In this document: positions 25,461 to 39,000 of the stretch, one piece after another
Layout of the letters: every line of letters begins with the position of its first letter
How positions within the stretch are numbered: position 1 is the stretch's first letter
Made by a program: the position numbers and the translations under genes
The notes under the pieces: generated by a model
The model's database searches: none
What the model was told of the DNA's origin: nothing
Seen by the model: only the letters and a program-made list of their open reading frames with translations
From: Progne subis subis
Lineage: Eukaryota; Chordata; Aves; Passeriformes; Hirundinidae
Reading direction: 5' to 3'
Assembly (NCBI GenBank): GCA_022316685.1
Contig: JAKJHU010000030.1
Location: forward strand, 6,021,058 to 6,085,057
Length of the DNA stretch: 64,000 nt

Positions 25461-28400
25461 TAATTATTCTCTCTTTTGTTCTTTCTTTTTTTTTTTTTTT
25501 CCACCCCATGAATATTCCTACAAACAGGCAAACTGATTAAAGTCTCCATGTATGCCTTGAAGGGCTTATCTGAGAAAGTGCTAGCTGCAAAGCTATCTGT
25601 AAAAACAAATTTTGAATTGATTTCTTTTAGGCTTCAGTTTTAAAAATAAGCTACCAAAAAGTCTGCCTCTTCCTGTGAAATTTTTATGTATCTCCCTGAT
25701 CTGCAGTGACTAAATGATGAGTAGATAAATGAAATATTTATTGCATACACAGGTGGAAGAACTAAGTACGTTTTCAAATATCCAGAGCTGTTGTATAATA
25801 TGTGGTGATTCACATATTATAGAATAATAAAGATAATAGTTTTCAAAAGATTTCAGTCTCCTTTTGGGGTTTTAAATTCTGTGGTCATCTTACATTTTTT
25901 TGTAATATAATGCTTCTAAATTAGTGACCCAGTACCTTAATTACTTTAAATATTTTTTTATCTTTTGGTGTCTGAATTTTGGAAAATAAACAAAAAGAGG
26001 ACTGCTTATGTATTACTATATATTTTCCTGATGACTCTATTTTCACTGGCTTTTTCTGAGAATTCTGCAAAAAATTTCTATGTTTTCTGTTCTATGTACA
26101 GGGCACTGTATTCTCTCAGAAAGCTATATCTGATTAGATTCTTCTGTTGTTTCTTCACCAGATAATTACTTTTCTTAAGCACAGCCACTGAGACACATCA
26201 TGCTTAGGGTTTATTCAGTAGACTGCATTGCATATTTTGCATTGGTTAGCTATGTCCTATTATTAAAAGGGTCTGTAAAGAACATGTCTTTGTAATGCTA
26301 GTGTGCAGTTACATTTTATGTATTCAGTGACCCAGTATTTTGTAGCATTTCATATGAGACATAAGAGAAAATGAACAAAGACTAAATGCATGAGTCATTA
26401 TTTGCTGAAAGGATTTTGTATTCGCATTTTTATTGTGCCCCTCAGAGTGAACATGTATGTTTTTTGTTTTGCAGGGATTGAAGGATTTTCTAGTGAATAT
26501 CAGAATAAATGTGCAGTTCTCTCCTTTTGCTGTTCTTTCAACCGGAAAGTACAATGCAGCCCCAGCATGTACTCTCCAGTATGAAAAGTATGGAGTTTTA
26601 GAGAATATTGACTAAATACTGTGGTGATTTTTAAAAGCTGTCTCTGTCTGGAAAAAATCCTAACCTTTTAAAGGTTCAAAAAATACATGCATTAGCAGAA
26701 TAGAAAACCACTTTGACATTAAGCCACTTGCTTTATATAATTATCTCATATAATTAATACTGGGGAAAGATATGTAAAAGTAGTTAAATACTTAATTCCA
26801 GAGGGATGGAAATTTTAATAAAATATTAATGCATTAAGTGTAAAAATAACTTTGGTTCTGAATACTAGAAAAATATAATTTACTTGTATTTTGGTATATT
26901 TTCTATTCTAAGCTGATAATAAAAAAGTGGTCTAACCTCGTTGTCTTGGGAGCAAGGAGTGCTATGGATTTAAAAAGATGTGAAGCGTAGAAACCTCAAA
27001 TTACTGAATTCACTGAAGTATGATTTTCAAGGGAGAAAATACATGTGAAAATTTCCAAGGCTTTCTTACTCTGAGGAGCATATTTCAGGGGCATATTGAA
27101 CTTTGATAATTGAGAAATTTCCATATAAATGTCTTTGGAAAAGTGACAAATGTAGGTGCAATACTCCGAAGTAGATAAGAAAGCATCTCTCCCTCTCACA
27201 TTTTCGATCCAGAAGTCATTTTATATCCTGCATAATGTCCCCATTAGATCCTGAGAAGAAAAACAGCAGCATTTTTAACTACAACAGCATAACATGTTTA
27301 ATTTTACCATCTTTTTTTTCAGAAATGTTTTAAAAGCACTGGTAAATTGTTTTCTATTTCAGAAATAATGTGATCTGGGATTTAGGAAAAAAGATTTGAA
27401 TTCTAAAGACATTTACTTGCCATGTTTGTTTTTTTGTTCACTATGAAAACATAACAGAAATATCTGTTTTACTGATCAGAGTGTGGTAAAATAGCAGTAT
27501 TATGATTTATATAAAAGTATAAATCTTAATCTATATGAAGTGGTCCAGAGAGTTCATAAACATGCATTTATTGAATGTTTTGATGTTAGCTGTTTATGCT
27601 CTGAAAACTGGTTTACATTGAAACTGTCTGATGGAATTGTCAACACTCTACTGGTTAAAAGATCTGAAACCTTATTAAACTTATGGCATGATTGTCCATT
27701 GTCTCAGCCACCTTTTCTCACATTGACGGATCTCTGGATGTCTTTTAAAAATTACCAATATTTTTTGGTTGTGCCTGGAATTACAATTGAAGTTATATCT
27801 TGGATGTCTTTGGCTTTCTAAAAGTCAGGCTTCCCACCAATACTTCTAAACACTTAAAATAAAGGCTGAGGTTATCCACATAAAGATTTTTTTTCTGCTG
27901 ACATTCTGCTTTTCATCAGAAAATCTAGCCTAGTATGAGATTTTTTTTTTTTTTTTTTTTTTTAATATTATTTTTCCAGATTTAGAGGGTCTGGATTTCT
28001 TAAGAAGATGACACATAATTGTTAATAGTGATATCAGTAGGAGATGATCACTTATGACAAAAGTCAGATCATGCTTTATTATAAATGCATTGTTTTGAAT
28101 TTCAACAAATACTTTTATTTGTTGTCTTATTTGTATCACAACGACAGGAAGGAGCTAATGAAAATTTTAGTAAAGTCAACTACAAAAATAATCCAATAAT
28201 ACATGGAATAATTATTTCCCATTGTCAGTTCTTCTTTTGTAAAAATCATGTCTTAAATATTGTTGAAATATCTTGAATTCCCTGGATGTGGCCGAGTAAG
28301 TGGATTTGATTTCATAACTTACATTTTAAATAGGCTTTGAAACTTACTGGCTGCTGATAGTTATCCTGACTGGATAACTTTTGTGTTATTAACCACCACT

Positions 28401-28938
28401 ACAATATGTGTGACAGGAACATCAGCTTTCAAGGAATAGGTGACTAATTCCTCAAAGAGGAGACAATGCATGTTCTGCAATCAGAGAAAATTGCTAGTGA
28501 TACTAGAGTAGTTTTTACCTTTTAGTGTAATAAAGTCTTAAAAAAATTGTTAAAATAGTAGTCTGGATGGAAGAAAAAATTTTGTTTCAACCATGCACGA
28601 TTTAGATAAATTTTCTATACTGAATATTCACAAAGAATGTTCAGAGTTATTGATGTTTTCTGTATTACGGAAAATATTTTGAGGGAAAAAAATGGTCAAT
28701 AGTCAGGACTTATTATTTTAAGAAACATTTATTTTAAACGGTTTTTCACATAGATTTCTGAAGTTCAGAGTGCTATTTGGCTGGGTGTTATGGACAAGTT
28801 ATAAAGAGATTTTAAATCCCCTACAGCAGCATTTCTACTGAGATAAAAGTAATAAGATGAAAATAGTTTTTCTGGTGACGATTATATGTCCTAAAGTAAT
28901 GGTTTTGGGAAAAGTCATGAAATATGGACTGAGATGTT
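25461..28938. other. Intronic sequence, no gene seen
   Basis: AT-rich. Poly-T at 25486-25500 and 27941-27963. A 93-codon frame at 27540-27821 has no recognisable homology and no splice signals that tie it to RIMS2. Confidence 0.55.
27941..27963 (+). repeat. Poly-T tract, 23 bases
   Basis: An uninterrupted run of T. Bird LINEs (CR1) do not use poly-A tails, so this need not mark a retroposon. Confidence 0.9.
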
Positions 28939-28995
28939 AGGCATTTTTGAGAATCTCAGAGTGCTTGAGGCATTTTTGGAATCTCAGAGTGCTTG
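28939..28995 (+). repeat. Tandem duplication, 28-29-bp unit, two copies
   Basis: AGGCATTTTTGAGAATCTCA followed by GAGTGCTTG (28939-28967) is directly repeated as AGGCATTTTTGGAATCTCAG followed by AGTGCTTG (28968-28995), differing by one base change or indel. Confidence 0.93.
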
Positions 28996-31005
28996 CTGTA
29001 GTAATTTTGTTGATATCAGAACCATTTAATGGGCCTCCAAAAGTAATGAAGAGAATATCATTTACAGTAGGTTTGAATTATACTGCACATGCTATTTGGC
29101 TTCTCTTCCTATTTCTTTTTCTACAGCCTTCTCTTTGATGTTGTGCAGATGTATTCTTCTCTCTTTCTTCTGTGTCTCAACTTCTTCTTGTGCTGAAGGC
29201 ATTGAGGAGTAATCTGTGGTCACATTCTGAGTGCATAGTAACTTTTTTGTGAAGATTGAACAGTATATCCTTCTTATACTTTGCATTTTCCATCTTAATT
29301 CCAAATAACGGTTTTATATTTGCCATGGACTTCTTTTAGATCCACTACTACAGTAACAAATTCAGAAGAATGAAGTGTTTCTTCTAATCAGAGTGTGTGT
29401 GTTGGTGTTATATGCATCTTGGTTTCCATACAGGAGAATACGGGCAATGAGCATTGAAACTTCCTCATACAGTTGCAGCACTGGAGGCTTTGCTTAAGTG
29501 TTGCGATTTCACCTGAATTGTGTTCATGGCTAGGCACCACTCTGCACAATATTGCATAAGAATGGTGAAGATAGCACGTTAAATAATTTTAGCTGTAAAA
29601 GTAATTGTTAGAAATTAGAGAGTAATTGTACCATTATTCCTCAGTGTGCTACTTACTGTAAGAAAATCACGCAGGTCACCTCAAGAATTCTGGGAGTTTT
29701 CTAATTTAAATTGCTGTTTTCAATCTTTCTATTGCTTATTATCTACTTCATATATCAATGAGTTTCAGTTTTATCCCCCACGATGATCTTGAATTGTTGC
29801 TTGAGAAAAGTCTGCATATTCCTGTTCATATGGAAAGATACCATTCCATCCAATGTCTGGTTTTTTGTTGCCTGCCTCAGAATGGGGTGTCATAAAAGAT
29901 AACCCAGAAAAATAGTATGATCTGTCAGAAAAAGGATCTGAAGATAAATGCTTTAAAAATATACTTTTTTGGAAGGCCTGGTTTGCAAGCAGATTCTCTG
30001 ATGGAAGAGATCTGATTCACAGCACTGTATCTGAAAGCTAAATGCCTCTTCTTAAAAAATGGTGTAAGATTATGGAGGTCCTGGATCCCTTGTGTTGATA
30101 ATGTTGTGGTTTAACCAAGGTCACAAGATACTTTTGATGGCAAAGAACAGGAATACGTGTGGATTCAGGAAGACTAACTAAAATATGAAAAAATATATCT
30201 ATATAAGGTGAATTTCTTTTAAATTTCTCTTTTGCAACCTGGTATTATGTGTCTCAGTACGCCAGTCAACCTGTGGATGTAAAAAGAATTGGAAAGTTTA
30301 AAAAATGCAAGTTTTGCAATAAAATATATGTGCAGGTTGTATTGCTGGAGGAAATGTGTTTGGGTCTTGAACGCCAAAACAAATGAACTTCTGCACTATA
30401 ATATTTGGAGTATCTATGTCTTGGTGTGCTACATGAAACTAGCATAATTATTGTGAGACAGTAGGTAGCTTGACAGCAGAGGGGATCAGGAAAGGAAATC
30501 AAGTCTGAGTTGAAGCTCCCTTTAATAGTCAACAAGCTTAAGAAAGAAGTCCAGAGGATTAATTGTCGCTTGATCTTTGGATGTAATATATATTAAAAAA
30601 CCCCTCTTAAGCTGGTGCTTGAGCTCAGTCATGGAATCAGGCTATAACACTACCTTTTCACATGTCCTCAACAAAATCATTTGTTGTTATTCACTCCTGA
30701 AGGCTGTTCATATGAGCATTTTTGTAGGGGTTCCTAGTGCCGATATACTTACACTAACTTTCCTGATTCAGTTGTTCTATTTTTTTATAAGATCTTTTAT
30801 AAGATCACCACAGACATGTTTTTTGGCACCTGTAAGATTGCCATAAACAATGAAATATGGAGACTTGTACTTCTTTTTAAACTCTATCAAGGAGGTTTAC
30901 TAAACATTAAAGTGTTTGTGAGTATATATCATAAGGCCCTTTGTGATCTTGAATTCCTAATCTTGACCACCCCCATATTTTTTGAGAGACAAAGTGAGTG
31001 GTGGG

Positions 31006-31008
<3 letters not shown>
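28996..31008. other. Intronic sequence, no gene seen
   Basis: AT-rich sequence with frames under 90 codons and no recognisable homology. Confidence 0.55.

Positions 31009-31054
<46 letters not shown>
31009..31054 (+). repeat. (TG)23 microsatellite
   Basis: Twenty-three perfect TG units. Long TG/CA arrays can adopt Z-DNA and are usually polymorphic. Confidence 0.97.
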
Positions 31055-31055
<1 letters not shown>

Positions 31056-33026
31056 TTTGTTTGCTTTTTTTTAAGGTGAGGAGTAATTTATGATTGTCTG
31101 ATTTCTAGTCTAAGGCTGATTAGGACATAAGTTTCTCAGTTAACTCCCTCCTTTCCTTTGAGTTCATAGACAAGAAGGTGACATTGGCAAGAAATATTGT
31201 CATGTTCCAGACCAGAATATTCTTTGTGGCAATATCCATTCCAAGAAAGAAGAATAAAGGACAAATCATTCCTAATCATATAAAGCCTAAAAATTATGTT
31301 TGAAATTTGGGAGTAGGAATGATAAGGAACATTTGAAAGCAGGAATATTTCTGAGCATGTGTTTAGGCAACTAAATAAAAGAGTATAATTATTTACTCAT
31401 GCACAGGTACAGGCTAAATATACCATAAACTGTAGCTGCTGTAGAATGTACGACACCCTTTGTTGTTATTACAGAAGATAAAATGACAGAAACTTAGATT
31501 AGAAATATCCTGCATTTTATTTTTTGTCCATCTTCCCTAGCATTTGGTGTTTTGTTGTAAAGCTGTAATCTCAATTTAAAGGTTTGTGTTTTTTCCAAAT
31601 TGCTATTAATCACAATTTCATTATTTTTTTGAGTACAAATTCCTAAGATTAAGAATTTACCTTGAACTTCTTTGCCCAACTATTGATCAATACTGATTGC
31701 AAGACCTACACCTTCCATATCCCTATGTTTGTTTGTAGTTCCCCTGTATTTTCAAGATAATAGCAGTTCCCAGTCCAGATTCTTGCAGTATTTATAGGCT
31801 CCTGTGGTAGTCCCACTGTTGGTACCTAATTTGCGTAAAATGACAATCATCTCAGTGTCCCTATTAAAATCTTTCATAATTTTATTTTATGTGATGAATA
31901 GATCCATTATCTTTGATAATCTGAAACTAAATCTTCAAGTATAGTTTCTTGTACAGGTTAAAGGCTCTTTTTTAAACCCAGATTTTTTTAACAGAAAATT
32001 ACCATTTGCAATCAGTGAGACAACATGGACCTTCTAATGTTAGGTTGACCTGACCTGAAAATGTTGAGAAAGAGAGAAAAAAGAATTTTGCATTAAGTTG
32101 AATTAAGATGAATTACATAATTGCCAACCTTAGCCAGCTTTGCAAAGTCCTCAAGTATTTTTCTGGACCAGCATTTGCCTGTGAGTCTCAATCTTTAATG
32201 ATTCTTGACAAAGATTGTTCATAGTATCTGGCAAAATGTTGAATCTCTTGGCTATGAATGAGTTTTTCATGTCACATTTTGGTCTTGTAGAAATGTGTGT
32301 TATTCCTAATGACTTTAGAAATTTGACTTTTTTCTCATATTTCAGCATAAAAAATTTCCACTTGACATTACCTTAATGTTGAAGCAGAGTCGGTGAATGT
32401 GCCTCGGCTCTTGTCTCTGCAGGTCTCTGGGTATGTTGCACTGGGAGAAACTATCCTCTCCCAACTAACGCTGGTGCAATGTACAACTTTGTTGTATGTA
32501 ATTAATGGTCTAGTGGAACAGACATCACAGGGCACAAGTGCAAGCGCAGAATGAACAATTAGCAAGGCAAGGCACTCTTACATCATAAAACATGAATAAA
32601 ATGCTTCCCTTAGCTTAAATGAATGAGGAAGAGAAAATAAGCCATAATGTTCCTCTATTTTTGAAATGAAATTTATGTTTCAATATTGTATTTTTATAAC
32701 ATGAAATAATCTTTTGAAGTCATAGGTAAAGTTTCTACTTTCAGTTAAACCAATCAAGTACCTCTTGCAGGTTTTCTAAAGTGAAATTTTTCTTCATATG
32801 CCAAGTATTTTGATAATATTGGGCAAATGCTAGCTAGAAAATGCTTCTGTATCATTAATGTCAGCTTTTAGCCTTCACTCTATTGATCAGGAACTGCACC
32901 TGACTTTCCCATTCATGGAGAGTTTTTAATGCGTTATTGAAATGATGTCCATAGCCTCTACCCCAGTAATATCATTCAGTCCACTTTTCAAAAAACTTGA
33001 CCATAGAAAACCTTTTTTTCCTATGA
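31055..33026. other. Intronic sequence, no gene seen
   Basis: AT-rich, no repeat family recognised. Confidence 0.55.
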
Positions 33027-33087
33027 AGTATTGATGATGATGATAATTCTCTTAAGTAGTATTGATGATGATGATAATTCTCTTAAG
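33027..33087 (+). repeat. Perfect tandem duplication, 31-bp unit
   Basis: AGTATTGATGATGATGATAA followed by TTCTCTTAAG occurs at 33027 and again at 33058, identical over 30 bases. The lack of differences implies a recent duplication. Each unit contains a small (GAT)n run. Confidence 0.95.
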
Positions 33088-36000
33088 AATTTTCCTGTAT
33101 TTTAAGTGGTTTTCATCTGCTGCAAGAATTTTCTAACATGGTTATAATTATCCAGTTCATTTTCTTCTCTGCCTCTTCCTCCACCCTCTACCCCAATTTT
33201 CTATGTATTTATGATTCAAACTCAAAATTCCAACAGAGTAGCTTTAGTTTTTCTCACCTTGCTACAGGACTTGCAGTAGTAGGGGAATGGCCAGCTAGTG
33301 GAAATGTAATAGTTCTTCAGGTTGTGCTTTTAATAGCATATCGTGCATATAAACCAAAATAATCTAATCCATTTCTTTGGGAAATATCTCCCTAATGATG
33401 AGGGTAAATGAGCTTGGTGCCACTGTAAGGCCAAATATAAGGAATTTAATTTGATTTTTTTCCCTTCTCAGGAAAGTTTTATTCATATTTGGCATTAATC
33501 TCATTTCTGTAAAAGCATCCAGGAGGAAGGAAATCAAATTGCTTAATCATGGTTACTCTTCTGTCATTATTATATATGAACCTATTAATATTGTAACTGT
33601 TTTGTGTTAGTTCACCTCAATATGCATTTCAAAATTACTATATAGCATGAAATACTCTTTGTTAATCGTAAAAGTCAGATCTGTCCAACTATCCATTTTG
33701 ACCATTTAAATTACAGAAACTAAATTACTGGAACCCGATCGTCATTTTCTGCTCCGTCAATTCGAACATTTTGAATAATTTTTATAGCATGGCTTCCCAG
33801 CCTGTTATCCAGTTGATTTCATACTTGAAAAGTGCTTCAGTGAGCAAACGTTTAACCTTTCATGTTTGGGTCAACAATGAAAGTAAAGATTAACTTAAAA
33901 CATACTACTGGTCCCCAAAATCTGGCAATAACTGTAACTGAGAGATATGAAGTCATTATTAAACTTGAAAAGATTTCATGAGTTCACAAAATGCTTTTAA
34001 ATCATTACTTTTTTTCTAGTTCCATTACTTTATCCTTATTCCTTTCTCTGTTGCCTTAGCTGATTGATTGCACTCTGCTTAAGACTGAGTTACTGAATGT
34101 GTTCTGTAACTTTTGTAATGTGTAATTGAAGATGCTGAGAACCTGTATAATTTGTATAAACCTCTCAGTGTTGGTCAGCTATTTGCCATTTGAGTCTAGT
34201 GGGTATTGACAGGCCCTCTGGTTATTCTCATACCTTTTCTAAAAATTCTGTAATTGATGGAGAAAGTAACCAATGTTATGTCAAAAATCTGCTAATACAT
34301 AGCCTGAATTTCAGTTAGAATTTCATCATTCTTTGACTTTGTAGAATCCTGCTGAAAATAAGTTTATTGGATAAAGCAGATAATGTTGGTGACAGGAAAT
34401 GTAAAGTATGAGTCTTTAACTGGGTGCTACCTTTTTGTATAGAAGCTGTGAAGCTACCAGGTTACCCTTTTCACTTTCAAGTGTTCACTTCCACACACTT
34501 TCTAGAGTCCATAGTGATCTTCCATATGGATTTTTGAAAACATCCATGAATATATTTTCTTCTTTAGAAGTCTTCATATTGAGCCTCTTTTAGGGAAGGC
34601 TTGCTCTAGAGCAGACATGTCTAACAGGTGATAAGAGAATTAAAGGGGAGGAATGTCCAGAGCTGGTCTCAGCACTGCAGAAAATCAGTCATGCTGGTAG
34701 AAAAATCAGGGATCTAAACTGGGTATCTGAAAATGGCTCCTTGACTTGTTGATGACTCTTTGACCTGGCTGTTATTATCCATACAAGGTTGTTACTGCAT
34801 GGTAGTGTGGTGGGAAATTTTTCAGATAGGATCTCTGAAAATCCAGCAGTACAGACATGGTTTCCATCCTAACCTCCTGCCTAAGGGGCCCTGAACTAAA
34901 GGAGCTCTGCCTAGGGAGCCATAACCATTTGATCCTGAGCCGTTTGGTACATAACAACTGTGGATTGTGAACCCACTGCTTAAACTACTATAAAAAAAGT
35001 TATTTTGCTTAAAAAACGTTGTTAAATCATGTCCTAGCAATACATAATATAGGTGCTATAATTTTCACAGAAATACAACTTATTTTTCTCTAAACTTGTG
35101 GTCTATTTCTATGATAGACTTAGGTGCTACTTTAAAATACAGACATTTAATCCTGTCCCACCAATATGTTGAGAATGGGAGTTGAACCAGAAATTTAAAG
35201 TTTTAGGTACCATGGTAATTTCCAAGAGCTATTGAATGCACTGTCTCATTCCATAATGGTCCAGCCAGTGTTCCCTAGCAGGAACATATTTACAGCTTGG
35301 TCTGTAAGGCCAAAACCTGACAGCTTGGTCTTGGAGAAGCTGGTGCAGGCAGCCCATCATTCATTGATGAGCCACCATTGATCTAATTAACTAGATTTAA
35401 TAATGGGCCTTTTCCTCCCATTATTGGGGAAACTGGACATTTTCACAGCAGTTATTTTATGCTTGCTCTTTTATGGAGGCATCAAACCAGCTCAGTATGA
35501 TCTATTTAATCTCTTACAGACTGAAATAGGAATCACAGAGGTTTTTTAAAACTAAAGTTCATTGAATGATATCACATTTATATTGGAATTGTGGACACAA
35601 TGAAGAGAGAGAGAAAAAACAGAATATGTACTGACTCAAGTTCATTAGTAAAGTTAGAGTTTTATAAGTTCAACTGCCCAAAACAACTTCCAGATGTTAT
35701 TAGGGAAAACAATTCTCAAATTCATGTTCTCAAGTTCATGTCACTGGTATTTTCTTAGTTTGGTCATTATTGAAATAGCTTTATTTTTTTTATGTACGAG
35801 TGATAATACCCACGTAATGGGTGGAGTGTTTTGTTGAAAGAAAATTCTCCCTGTCATCAAACTTAAAGGTTTCCTTTGAAGAACCAGGATACTTTCAGCT
35901 TCTGGTGAAAGCACCTGCTGAACAATCCCTGTGGTAAGAAACTGAAACACTTAAAAAACATTAGACGCAAAATTAGATGAAATGATGTATGGATGAAGTC

Positions 36001-39000
36001 TATTATGATATAAAATTCTCTGGGATGGCTGAGCAAATAAACTTTGATGCCAGAATGCCTTTCCTAGGAATCTGAATTCCCTGTTTTTGAGATGGAGACA
36101 ATCTAGGTATCTGCTAAGTCTTTGTTTTTTCCCATGTCATGCTATTTTATCATGGCTTAAATATATTGCAGTCAGATTTTGTTGGTGCTTTATAATAAAC
36201 ATAATGTATTTGTAATCTAGTTTGCATAGGTAGAAAACTGTAGGAAAATGTCTTTATAGTTTAAGGCAAATGAAGATACACATTTACTTTCAATTATTTT
36301 CACATTTTCAACGTATTTTGAATGTGAGTTTTGATGAGTGTTTCACTGTTTTTTTTTTAACTACATAAGAAAAATATTTTCAGTTTTATGTTATGTGCAG
36401 CACATAAGACTGAAATAGATACCACAACTGTTTTAGCCTAAGAGTTGAAAATTATGCCAAAATTTGACTTCTTACAAACTAAAAGTATAGATATAGATAT
36501 TACATAACTTCATTGGAGACCCAGAACATAAAGAAAATGTTGGAACTAGTATCACAAAACATGAAATCCTGGCCCTACACAATTTTAAAAATAGTTTAAA
36601 TGAAATGTCCTGACCAGCATGTACATTTGTAGGCAATAGTACTGTAGCAAGGCACTAATCAGCTAAGTACCATAATCCTCCTTATAGGGTAAATTCTTAC
36701 TTGACCTCCAGCTATATACAGCACATGGTAACAGCATTAAACTATAACACTCCTCTCATGCTCTCAATAGCTTCCCATGGGGTCAGCTCTCTGACTTGAA
36801 TGGATTGCTATTGTTACTAAACTTTATTTTTTTCCTAGATGCCTTATATTTTATAAGTGCATTTTGGGGGAAGGGAAGAATTTGTAAAATACATATCTAA
36901 AAAATTGTGTCTCGACTGTTTATATGATTTCACTGAACCTAGAGGATTAAATGAAAGCGCTAGCGGGAACAGAAATTGATGTATTCTCATGAACCCGAGG
37001 CTTCCTACTTCCCAGATGTGCAGTGGCTGATCAAAAGGTAAAGCAGAGAAGAAAAATGCAGAATGTGTTGTGTGAAAACAATGTCTAATGCTCAGCACTT
37101 CTTCTTCTGGAGGGTGATTAGGGAGACATTTTTTACTTTTAGTAAAAAACCCAATGGAAGTAATGAAAAGCTTTTTCTTGTTCTTCAGATATATGTGAAT
37201 ATTATCTTTAAGAAAATCTTTTCCTTCCCTATATTTTAGTTTCTTAAATTGTATTCTATTTTCTGTTTATTTATTATTTTATTAAAAATAATTCTTGAAG
37301 CACTGTATTTCTTTTAATAAAAATAGTATATGTAGAATTTTTAAATGTTCTTTTATTTTATATTATTTGTACTTTTTAGTAACAGTTCAGTTTTATATTT
37401 ACTCATGTTAGTGTTTCTGTGACCTACTACTCTTTTAACACCATGTGTTTTAAAGTAATTTGAATCCTGTTGTTAGACAGCTGTTAATTGATCCCACCCT
37501 TCTGCGAATGATTTCAGTAGTGTCAGTACCGATGCAGATAAAAAGAATACCCATTCTTACCAATTATTCTTGAAAAAAATCTAATCAATTTGCTGTTTAT
37601 TATTGTTTTCATTATTATCTTTTATTGAGACAAATTTTTTTTTGCTGAAAGAAAAGGTGAAATACTACTTGTTTATCTAGTAAGTGGAAATAATTACCAA
37701 AATATAAATTTTGAAAATGTTCAGAAGTAGAAAATCTTATAATGTTTAACCTATTTATAAGAGATAAGCATTCTTCAATATATCTGAATGAACACTCAGA
37801 GTAAAATATGGTTGTTTTATTTCTCTGTTTGCAGTTTTCTACAATCATATATGATTTAAGGGCTACTGAATACTCAGGCAAAATAAAGGAGGACAGAATA
37901 ATTCCTGTTGTTAGTCCACTTTTCCTATCTCTGATGCTCTTGGTTTAAGGAAAAAAAAAAGTGAAACAAATGTATTACCTAGACATTTGTAGGTTAGCAA
38001 TTGATACTGCACTCATCAGATACTTAAAATCACCTCTTCTGTTCAGGAGATTTGTCCATGTTATAACTGTTAACCGTGCTGCAATGCTGATTTTTTTCTG
38101 AATTACTTTTATAGAATAAAAATGTATTATTTCATATGTCTATGCAATCATGTCAAGTTCAAAGCAAAATTGTTATCAGTGGTGACTTTAATTATATTAA
38201 CATTTTGTTACTACAGATTTCCTTTCACTCTGTTGATACAAGCCTGCAGTCAGTGAATTCATATTTTCAGATAAAATCTAATAGACATCAACATCTGCTC
38301 TACCTGTCTCATGCTTCAGTAAATTTTCTAATCATCAATGTAAACAATTCATATTCTTTGGAGATATTTCACTGGAATGTATTCTAATGGTTCAGAGCAT
38401 GGTTTCTGTAAAATAAAATTGCAAGGCATGGCTGAAATGAGGAATGAAATATTCTCACATGAGCTTTACCTAGTGTATCCCTTAGATATGTGGGTGTTAG
38501 GTGTACTTCACAACATTTTTATTAAAACCATATTGGCCAACTGCAACAAACACCTTTTCTGTTTATCAAAGTAGGCTGTTTAAATTAATTAACTTGTGAC
38601 TTGTGCACTAGTTGCTTACATTCTTCATCTTTTTTTGAGGAGGTGAGAAACTAAGGAGAGGGAACTGACAAATCATAAGTTTAATATTGTATAAAACTAG
38701 AAAGCATAGAGAAACTGTGAAGAGGGATCTTTGTGAAAACTGGAACTACTTAGAAGTCAAAAAAATCCCTCTTTTTTCAATAAGGAAGCCATAGCTGCTT
38801 TGAAGAAAGTGCAAAATGAAGCCTCCTGTACAGTATGACTCAGCAAAGCAGAAGTTACAAGCAGAGAATGAAGAGTTAAATCATTGCCTGCTAGCCTCTT
38901 AAAGCCACTACCAAAATTTTTGCAGCTTTTTCAGTATGGCAAAGGAAGGCTGTGGAAATGCTTTCCTAAATGACAGAGTAGAACCCTCCCTGTGAAAGGC

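Noticed and set aside
32368..32565. GC-richer 65-codon minus-strand frame
   Set aside because: No recognisable homology and no splice or promoter context.
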